Assembly: GCF_001949145.1 (NCBI RefSeq)
Contig: NW_019091439.1
Coordinates: 27,140 to 46,679 of the forward strand
Direction: 5' to 3'
Length of the DNA stretch: 19,540 bases
From: Acanthaster planci
Lineage: Eukaryota; Echinodermata; Asteroidea; Valvatida; Acanthasteridae
A program made the translations under genes and the position numbers. Every line of letters begins with the position of its first letter. Position 1 is the stretch's first letter. Below, piece by piece: positions 16,501 to 19,540 of the stretch. The notes under the pieces were generated by a model, which saw nothing but the letters and a program-made list of their open reading frames with translations, was not told where the DNA came from and did not search any database.

Positions 16501-19411
16501 GGAGAACATGTTCTTGTATCATATTCTCATTTTCGGGGCTTGTCAACCAATAGTCTACATATTCTGCATTAACTTACTAGCGTATTGATTTTGACACATT
16601 AAATCATTATTCCTGAAAACATACAAGCATGTGGTCTTTGGTCTTCATAACCATTCTTTGTTGCACCACGTGCATAATCATCTGCCAACTAGAGGAGATA
16701 TCTTACCATTCGGACACTGAGCTTGCCAGAAGTAACTGGATGGTGTCCGTATAGCAGTAAGGCCATGTATTTCATGTCCAGTGACTCCGGGTCAGTGTTG
16801 TATCCGAGACCTTGATGTCCAAGACCGAGACCAAGGCATACGAGACCAAGACCGAGACTTACTCCTTCAAGACCAGGACTTCGAGACCGAGACTTTTGCA
16901 GGTTGAGACCTAGACCAACCATAAACCAATGTTTAGATTTTACCAAGGTAGGGACAAACATATGGCAGTACAATTAAGTATAAAAGAAATAAAATGAAAA
17001 CATTAGCATAAACACACACATCAACTGGTCAAATATTTGTTAAAGAATGTCTCAGTTCTTTTATCAGTGATACTGCTCTACTTTTACCCTGGTCTGGTAA
17101 TTTTCAACCCGAGTGTCCCAAAAGATATGATACGAACTTTAAAACAAATATCCTTAATGTTACCGAGTGGTTAAATTTTACCGAAGAGAGGGGTGGTGAT
17201 GCAGAGTAAAGAAATTTCAAAAACTACCAATTTACGAAAATAGACTGCTGATTTAATTAAAATTGAAAATTAGAACAATTACATGTACATTGAATTATTA
17301 ATTGAGATTAATCCAAGTTACGTTAACCCCGTTTAATGTTGGTGCAGTCAAAGGACGGTCAAATCCAATTTGGCCCAACCTGGCATATATTTCTGTTGGC
17401 TGGCCACCATGCACAAACTACCCAACCCTAACCACCTGACTGGCCAAGATTTATCAAACAGAAAGTAGGCCAGTGGGAAGGCACCATAAAAATCATACAA
17501 ATGGGTGGTTAAACACTGAAGGTTTAAACCAGACACTTGACAGGCAAAAATGACTGCTCAAAATATTGTACCAGATGACATTTGCATAGGAGGGTTAAGC
17601 AAAAAAAGACCTTAAGAAACCCCCAAAACACCCACAAAAATAAATGAGTCAATATGATGATAAACCATCTGTAAGTTAAAATGAAAATACATTTGTATAA
17701 GTGAACCAGCACCATATATATTAGAAGTACATGTACAGTTATATGCATATACTGGATTCATTTACATTTTAGGCATAAAATATGCAGCCCTGCCACAGCA
17801 TATGTTTTGAATTTATGGTTTACATTTCTTTTTTTTTATCAACATGCACCAATCAATTTGATAAGGAATTCAATGTTTCACAACCACCAGTAATATTGTT
17901 GAGAATACAAACTACCAAAATTAACTTACTCAAGATGTTATGGAAGGGCTACATGTACATCAAATACCAGGTGGTGTAGGATGACCTACACATGTACATG
18001 TACGATAGTGCTAGGTCCATAGGAGGACTAGGTCGGTCACTGTAAATCAGAATTAAACATTATAAGTTAAGGATGTTGACTAAATATGATCAACCACTCA
18101 TTTTTATTGAGATGTACAATGTTCAAAAATATTGATATCTCTGAACAATATGCAAAGATGCTTGCAAGAAACTACCTCAAGCAAATTAGAGTTCAACAGG
18201 ACATAGTTCCATAATGTGCCTACAAAAGCGCAAAATGCAGATCTAAATGTATACAATGTATAATCAAACAGTTATTAAAGGAAAATTATAAAGTGCTCAC
18301 TCACTATGTGTCCACTTTCACCATACCATACTGCTGAGTTTCAAACTCAAATTTTACAATATTGGGACTACACCCGAACTAGGCTAGCGCACAACATAAG
18401 TTAGGAGCACTATCAATATCAATGTGTGAACTTCACACGGAGATGTGTATTCCACACTAATGCAATGCAGTGTGCAGCAAAGACTAAAATACTAAAAATA
18501 CTAAAAAACAAATATTCAAAAAAGATGCACCGTAATGAAACTACTACAACAGCACTTACCACATACAAGACGGAAGGAAATCACTTTCACACTTGCACAC
18601 AATTCATAGCTTGCGCACACACACACAGACTAGTTCCCGTCCTGGCCTTACGTTCAGCTGGAGACTACGTAGCGAACGGGAACCAGTGTAGTGTGCGAAT
18701 TCCGCTACTCACAACCTCATCTCCAGGGTGTCAAGCAGCATGGCTACTCTAGATTGAAAATAAAGTAACAACTTGGAACAAGGTTGCATCATGCTGCATT
18801 GACTAGTCTTCATTCCAGCATCGATTTCATTGTTTTTTGTAAAACATCTGAACATTACTCTGTTGTATTTATATCAGTAGTTGAAGATTTGACTCAAGCG
18901 GAGGTAATTTTGCCTTTTGCAACCACGTGCATGCGTGGTAGGTAGATGCGCATTTCGTTATGGTCTTGACTGGTCTCGAGGGGGAGACCTGAGACTATGG
19001 CATCCAAGACCAAGACCGAGACCAGCGCTTTCGAGACCAAGACCGGCCCTCCCAAGACCAGGACTTTGACAGGGCGAGACCAAGACCAAAAAAAGTCTCA
19101 AGACAGTCTCGAGACTGAGACCAGGTCTTGAGATCTGCAGCACTGCTTCGGATAGAATTTGGCATCAGCCTACAAAAGTTGACATCACCTTGACCTAGTA
19201 TTCAAGACATTGTTATATCTAATACTCTTAAGTATTCCTCTTGTCCTCAAGGTTGTACCACCAAGCTGTGGTTACCACCCTCCTATACCCATCTTGGACG
19301 CTGAGAAAAAGTGGCCAGCTTGTTGCCAAGAAGTTAGTCATGAGTGGCAGTGGTCTATCTGTGGCTAGGTCATTGCTTCAGGAACTGCGGGCGGCAATGG
19401 TAACACAAAAG
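1413..19411 (+). CDS. GCN1: GCN1 (eIF2-alpha kinase GCN2 activator), partial: internal exons of the N-terminal HEAT-repeat region
   Basis: Joined exons: 1413-1511, 2204-2407, 5718-5826, 8432-8506, 8954-9082, 9662-9814, 10734-10907, 13984-14136, 15030-15122, 15634-15709, 19252-19411 (1425 nt, 475 codons, no internal stop). Every junction is GT-AG and keeps frame. Segments such as SAVKKLKNVWK, LDLSQYAQDL, GSEGKLTIVTQRMSMLSGIG, LVHTLSMMSLWC, SSAVRNGYIQCMLAA, KQLFVSEKFL and YHQAVVTTLL line up in order with vertebrate GCN1, with few or no gaps as I recall it. Known of the family: GCN1 is about 2,600-2,700 residues of HEAT repeats, sits on stalled or collided ribosomes and lets GCN2 sense uncharged tRNA, leading to eIF2-alpha phosphorylation. 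This slice corresponds to roughly residues 140-620. It is the region before the eEF3-like and GCN2-binding parts, so neither can be judged here. No start codon, promoter or poly(A) site of this gene is in the window. Confidence 0.96.
1512..2203 (+). other. GCN1 intron, 692 bp, phase 0
   Basis: Borders gtactg...tttag. It contains a TACATGTACATGTAC-type palindrome run near 1675-1690 and overlapping short open frames on both strands that look random. No other structure seen. Confidence 0.8.
2204..2407 (+). CDS. GCN1: GCN1 exon b, residues 34-101 of the visible fragment
   Basis: 204 nt, phase 0 on both sides, acceptor tttag before ATT and donor gtatgt after CTG. It encodes IPDVVNSYAEALSKL, then LISLLTQHC, then AFLDAYIKAVFGGKHKPP. 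The last part matches the family motif LLDFY-K-IL...K-KPP. Residues are typical of helical HEAT repeats, and no catalytic residues are expected. Confidence 0.93.
2553..2719. mobile_element. TTAA-flanked MITE candidate, piggyBac-like
   Basis: TTAA stands at both ends (2553-2556 and 2716-2719). The inward sequences are inverted repeats: ttaagcccttaacacagg on the left, and ttaacctcttaacaccgg read inward from the right, equal at 15 of 18 positions including TTAA. The 159 bp interior has no coding potential and contains a small GGGC...GCCC palindrome. Established knowledge: piggyBac elements insert at and duplicate TTAA. The assignment to that superfamily is inference from the target site and TIR shape only. 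Confidence 0.55.
3266..3279. repeat. CA dinucleotide run (7 units)
   Basis: Uninterrupted CA repeat. A second run of similar length follows at 3458-3470 and a shorter one at 18616-18625. Confidence 0.9.
3376..3442. repeat. Duplicated and inverted GTCAATCGGGGACC motif (hairpin)
   Basis: TGTCAATCGGGGACC occurs twice in direct order (3376-3390 and 3394-3408). Then AAGGTCCCCAATTGA (3428-3442) is the reverse complement of 3396-3410 at 14 of 15 positions, leaving a 17 nt loop. A related CTGGGGACC lies about 75 bp upstream. Confidence 0.75.
3745..3820. repeat. ACATGT-rich palindromic patch
   Basis: Several overlapping ACATGT/TACATGTAC palindromes occur within 75 bp, with related patches near 1675-1690, 12523-12580 and 17990-18004. 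This is a simple-sequence character of the genome rather than a gene signal. Confidence 0.7.
4521..4554. repeat. AAATTG hexamer microsatellite
   Basis: Just over three consecutive AAATTG units (4521-4542), then a variant ending in CAATTGAAA. Confidence 0.85.
5124..5189. repeat. Degenerate GTTATA(A)CG-type repeat patch
   Basis: Within 66 bp the words GCGTTATA, ACGTTATA and ACTATAACC recur next to a GGTTCCCGGGGCC block. A related reading (minus strand ATAATGCTC followed by GGTCCC) is seen at about 3680-3710, and GCATTATAGCAGG/GCTATAGCAGG are repeated at 5273-5302. Likely old dispersed repeat material; family not identified. Confidence 0.4.
5718..5826 (+). CDS. GCN1: GCN1 exon c, residues 102-138, with an unusual donor site
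   Basis: 109 nt, phase 0 in and phase 1 out. It starts after acceptor tatgacag and reads HVSKWLLCQVTHQQFQDVVL, then PAVQKATLRSPEKVLQ. The family pattern F-D-ILP-IQK-LLRSPE is clear and spacing to the neighbouring exons is gap-free. The downstream donor is gtatcctcc, unlike all other donors in this gene and close to the U12-type consensus (see findings). Other open frames over this exon are shadows. Confidence 0.93.
6155..6189. repeat. Perfect 9 bp inverted repeat (hairpin)
   Basis: CTGTGATCC (6155-6163) and GGATCACAG (6181-6189) are perfect reverse complements with a 17 nt loop. No T-run follows, and there is no reason to think it is a terminator. Confidence 0.7.
7071..7262. repeat. Minisatellite: eight identical 24 bp units
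   Basis: The unit is actaacactgcagcactact plus gtag. All eight copies are identical and end to end, covering exactly 192 bp. Each unit contains CTGCAG-cacta-CTGTAG, which can fold into a 6 bp stem (one G-T pair) with a 5 nt loop. Because 24 is divisible by 3, a frame on the minus strand (7061-7246) stays open and reads a repeated VLVYSSAA octapeptide. This is a by-product of the repeat, not a gene. It lies inside the GCN1 intron 5827-8431. Confidence 0.98.
8432..8506 (+). CDS. GCN1: GCN1 exon d, residues 138-163
   Basis: 75 nt, phase 1 on both sides, between acceptor cacatacag and a strong donor gtaagt. It encodes VGYLFSGVSLDLSQYAQDLG followed by KNIA. The motif (V/T)LDLSQYA is one of the most recognisable in the GCN1 N-terminal region. 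This exon is shorter than typical ORF cut-offs and is recognisable only from its splice sites and family match. Confidence 0.95.
8507..8953 (+). other. GCN1 intron, 447 bp, phase 1
   Basis: Borders gtaagt...tctcag, with a strong pyrimidine tract at its end. Nothing else of note is visible. Confidence 0.85.
8954..9082 (+). CDS. GCN1: GCN1 exon e, residues 163-206
   Basis: 129 nt, phase 1 on both sides, acceptor ttcttctcag and donor gtacag. It encodes HLRAKEDMMREEAALGVKHL, then AMQCSDGDAIQQLASLFFAV, then LN. It matches the family stretch with A-L-ARQCSD...L--HLFA-L, a HEAT repeat. An antisense open frame at 8838-9245 overlaps this exon and is a shadow of it. Confidence 0.95.
9296..9417 (-). 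CDS. Candidate antisense terminal coding exon, unknown protein
   Basis: On the minus strand a good acceptor (tttattcttccag) is followed by 122 nt. If entered in phase 1 this reads 39 codons and a TGA stop. The peptide is LLIEMAEEPWSGKQLFVDRQ then ADGNDDFDQTKQEVLQFLL. Its balanced, charged composition (W, D/E, K/R and Q, few Cys or Leu runs) looks like a real protein end, unlike the surrounding random frames. I do not recognise the family. No upstream exon on the minus strand and no clear poly(A) signal downstream were found. It could be the last exon of a gene nested antisense in GCN1, a relic exon, or chance. Confidence 0.35.
9651..9661. promoter_or_regulatory. CRE palindrome TGACGTCA overlapping a splice acceptor
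   Basis: TATGACGTCAG at 9651-9661; its CAG is the 3' splice site of the exon starting at 9662. The same 11-mer recurs at 14769-14779 in another intron. CRE sites bind CREB/ATF factors; function here is not shown. Confidence 0.3.
9662..9814 (+). CDS. GCN1: GCN1 exon f, residues 206-257
   Basis: 153 nt, phase 1 on both sides, donor gtaagt. It encodes SEGKLTIVTQRMSMLSGIGN, then LSYNGVMGNSSVQSLASTVI, then EQFIGPLQQE. The first twenty residues are nearly the family sequence. The acceptor is unusual: its CAG forms the end of a palindromic TGACGTCA and the polypyrimidine tract is poor (…gatttgtatgacgtcag). Confidence 0.96.
9815..10733 (+). other. GCN1 intron, 919 bp, phase 1
   Basis: Borders gtaagt...cacag. 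AT-rich. A minus-strand segment near 10017-10064 follows an acceptor-like ttactttag and reads 16 codons to a stop (GDERVQLIQESAFLKN); this is too short to call. No repeats identified. Confidence 0.8.
10734..10907 (+). CDS. GCN1: GCN1 exon g, residues 257-315
   Basis: 174 nt, phase 1 on both sides, acceptor ctcacag and a weak donor gtttgt. It encodes HEATLVHTLSMMSLWCAKFT, then SKVPQKLIDWFQKGMALKQ, then SSSAVRNGYIQCMLAAFK. It matches the family pattern LVH--S-LALWC-RFT--VPKKL-EWF---SLK-S-SAVR--Y-QCMLA. This is the best conserved exon in the window. Confidence 0.97.
11126..11547. repeat. 14 bp perfect inverted pair enclosing about 420 bp
   Basis: GGTCAAATATCCAC (11126-11139) and GTGGATATTTGACC (11534-11547) are exact reverse complements. 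Just outside the right arm AGTGGACAT appears twice, each followed within a few bases by TATTTG, so the arms belong to a family of related short words. It may be a MITE or foldback relic; no target duplication was found. Confidence 0.45.
12195..12490. promoter_or_regulatory. Cluster of CCAAT, octamer, CRE-like and AGGTCA motifs in an intron
   Basis: Present are CTGATTGG (CCAATCAG on the minus strand) at 12325-12332 and 12405-12412, and ATGCAAAT octamers at 12422-12429 and 12455-12462. Also present are TTGGCCAAT at 12481-12489, TACGTCA at about 12302-12308, an everted TGACCT-N10-AGGTCA at 12195-12216 and a TATTTATA at 12183-12190. The two octamers lie in a tandem 33 bp duplication (TTTTATGCAAAT...GTTGAyGTA). 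Such combinations are known from promoters bound by NF-Y and POU factors. An alternative promoter, enhancer or repeat-borne promoter is inference. Confidence 0.35.
12743..12916. repeat. 28 bp imperfect inverted repeat with 118 bp spacer
   Basis: 12743-12770 and the reverse complement of 12889-12916 share 24 of 28 bases, beginning with a perfect 14-mer TCCTGAAAGTTTGA and ending TCTTTC. The arms could form a long-looped hairpin. A further related word (GGTATCATTGTAAAGC) occurs near 13173. Confidence 0.65.
13984..14136 (+). CDS. GCN1: GCN1 exon h, residues 315-366
   Basis: 153 nt, phase 1 on both sides, acceptor ggtgcctag and donor gtaatt. It encodes GDTVLEGLGLLPLLKQSLER, then AQTQSNLVNIVTEGLSAANL, then MVSMYSADTEA. 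It aligns without gaps to the family stretch GDTLLQAL-LLPLL---E-A-.Q...TEG--AA-LL. It was too fragmented for ORF-length detection and is called from splice sites plus family match. Confidence 0.95.
14137..15029 (+). other. GCN1 intron, 893 bp, phase 1, with tRNA-related retroposon
   Basis: Borders gtaatt...cttcag. It contains the 181 bp retroposon at 14251-14431 (separate entry) and a TGACGTCA palindrome at 14771-14778. The rest is AT-rich and unremarkable. Confidence 0.85.
14251..14431. mobile_element. tRNA(Thr)-related SINE-like retroposon with 12 bp target duplication
   Basis: TGTTTCAAACTT flanks the insert on both sides (14239-14250 and 14432-14443). On the minus strand, 14347-14363 forms a canonical T arm (5 bp stem, loop TTCGAGT, B-box GGTTCGAGTCC). 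Beside it at 14370-14385 lies an anticodon-arm-like CTGC/GCAG stem with loop CTAGTAA, as in tRNA-Thr(AGT), with one extra base. The D-arm/A-box-like GAGTGGTTAA (14391-14400) reads on the plus strand, opposite to the T arm. An A-rich tail (caaaaaaata) precedes the right duplication, again in plus orientation. It is not a functional tRNA gene, since no 7 bp acceptor stem can be formed. Confidence 0.7.
15030..15122 (+). CDS. GCN1: GCN1 exon i, residues 366-397
   Basis: 93 nt, phase 1 on both sides, acceptor ttgcttcag and donor gtaggt. It encodes SKLAWVFGVVSDPEKQLFVS followed by EKFLSSASEE. The K-(Q/L)-F-SEKFL--ASE motif is shared with vertebrate GCN1. Open frames extending on either side (14969-15238) run into intron and are not coding beyond these borders. 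Confidence 0.95.
15123..15633 (+). other. GCN1 intron, 511 bp, phase 1
   Basis: Borders gtaggt...taccag. No repeats or other genes seen. Confidence 0.85.
15634..15709 (+). CDS. GCN1: GCN1 exon j, residues 397-422
   Basis: 76 nt, phase 1 in and phase 2 out, acceptor ctaccag and donor gtaaga. It encodes LQTLLHLTEKLLIDHADKLK then SGSE, with the AG of an arginine codon completed by the first base of the next exon. It fits the family pattern LHLTE-L--DH--(K/R)L. Too short to appear as an ORF. Confidence 0.94.
16793..16917. repeat. GAGACC/AAGACC-type repeat, copy 1
   Basis: A degenerate 6 bp periodic array of GAGACC and AAGACC words. The same order of non-periodic words (TCCAAGACC, CGAGACCAAGACCG, CAAGACCAGGACTT) is found in the second copy at 18962-19136. 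It therefore looks like a dispersed element, not only simple sequence. The Gly/Leu-rich minus-strand frame over it (16689-16973) is a by-product. Confidence 0.75.
18962..19136. repeat. GAGACC/AAGACC-type repeat, copy 2
   Basis: Longer copy in the same direction, 2.2 kb downstream of the first and 115 bp before the exon at 19252. It starts with words in reverse orientation (GGTCTTGACTGGTCTCGAG) and ends with GTCTCGAGAC-type palindromes, so it has both orientations of the hexamer near its ends. Family unknown to me. Confidence 0.75.
19252..19411 (+). CDS. GCN1: GCN1 exon k (last visible), residues 422-475
   Basis: 160 nt, phase 2 in and phase 0 out, acceptor gtcctcaag (AAG type). It encodes LYHQAVVTTLLYPSWTLRKS, then GQLVAKKLVMSGSGLSVARS, then LLQELRAAMVTQK. 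It matches the family pattern YH-ALV--LL---W--R--....RKLL...LA--LL-EL---. The frame stays open past 19411, but similarity to the family ends at QK and a GT (gtagaa) follows, so the exon end is inferred and is the least certain border in the gene. Confidence 0.9.
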
Positions 19412-19540
19412 GTAGAAATGTATTCACATTTGATAAATGAAAAGTTGAAGACACATGAATGCTGTTTGTTTGTTGGGGTGTTTGTTTGTTTGTTGGTTGT
19501 TTGTCGGGGTGTTGGGTTGAAATTGTATTGTCATTAACCA
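19412..19540 (+). other. Start of the GCN1 intron following exon k
   Basis: It begins gtagaa and contains the TTTG-rich stretch. The frame from exon k remains open here, but the amino acids (for example HECCLFVGVFVCLLVV) no longer resemble GCN1. Confidence 0.7.
19463..19503. repeat. TTTG tetranucleotide-rich stretch
   Basis: Interrupted GTTT/TTTG units just after the last exon, mixed with TTGGGG-like words. An open frame running through it is an extension of the exon frame and not counted as coding. Confidence 0.85.

Larger units (their letters stand above)
15710..19251 (+). other. GCN1 intron, 3542 bp, phase 2
   Basis: Borders gtaaga...ctcaag; the only phase-2 intron in the window. It carries C7, G6 and G8 runs (about 16056-16280) and two copies of a GAGACC/AAGACC-type repeat (16793-16917 and 18962-19136). 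It also carries an ACATGTAC palindrome near 17990-18004, a short CA run and a small CpG-containing hairpin near 18630-18686. The 108-codon frame at 18426-18752 has no recognisable domain. Confidence 0.8.

Noticed and set aside
16689-16973. Leu/Gly-rich minus-strand protein (GLGLG repeats)
   Set aside because: Direct translation of the GAGACC/AAGACC repeat; the same happens at 18958-19143.
18426-18752. 108-codon plus-strand frame
   Set aside because: Thr/Lys-rich then irregular; spans a CA run and a hairpin, with no domain or splice support.
19412-19537. Extension of exon k to the end of the open frame
   Set aside because: Similarity to GCN1 stops at 19411 where a GT donor lies, and the added residues derive largely from the TTTG repeat.

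Overview
The window is animal genomic DNA carrying an internal slice of one large, intron-rich protein-coding gene on the + strand. Eleven coding exons between 1413 and 19411 join without a gap or frameshift into 475 codons. Read together they match the N-terminal part of GCN1, the giant HEAT-repeat, ribosome-associated activator of the eIF2-alpha kinase GCN2. The first exons (including the start codon) lie left of the window, and most of the protein lies to its right. The match was made by reading the translations against GCN1 as I remember it, not by a database search.

Organism: long AT-rich introns with GT-AG borders, many ACATGTAC-type palindromes, tRNA-like and TTAA-flanked repeats and a protein recognisably close to vertebrate GCN1 suggest a marine invertebrate. 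A non-vertebrate deuterostome (echinoderm, hemichordate or amphioxus type) is my best guess; the sequence alone does not settle it.

Layout. 1-1412: intron upstream of the first visible exon, no recognised gene. 1413-2407: two phase-0 exons. 2408-5717: long intron with a TTAA-flanked MITE candidate, a GGGGACC hairpin and TATA(A)CG-type repeats. 5718-5826: third exon, whose donor resembles a U12-type splice site. 5827-8431: intron with a perfect 8 x 24 bp minisatellite. 8432-10907: four exons close together; the intron at 9083-9661 contains a short antisense exon-like reading frame. 10908-13983: intron rich in inverted repeats, with a cluster of CCAAT, octamer and CRE-like motifs. 13984-15709: three exons, with a tRNA-related retroposon (12 bp target duplication) between the first two. 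15710-19251: 3.5 kb intron with two copies of a GAGACC/AAGACC-type repeat. 19252-19411: last visible exon.

There is only one confident gene, so there is no operon-like cooperation to describe. The interest lies in the intron contents: young and old mobile or repeated DNA, a possible minor-spliceosome intron, a possible antisense terminal exon and a possible intronic control region.
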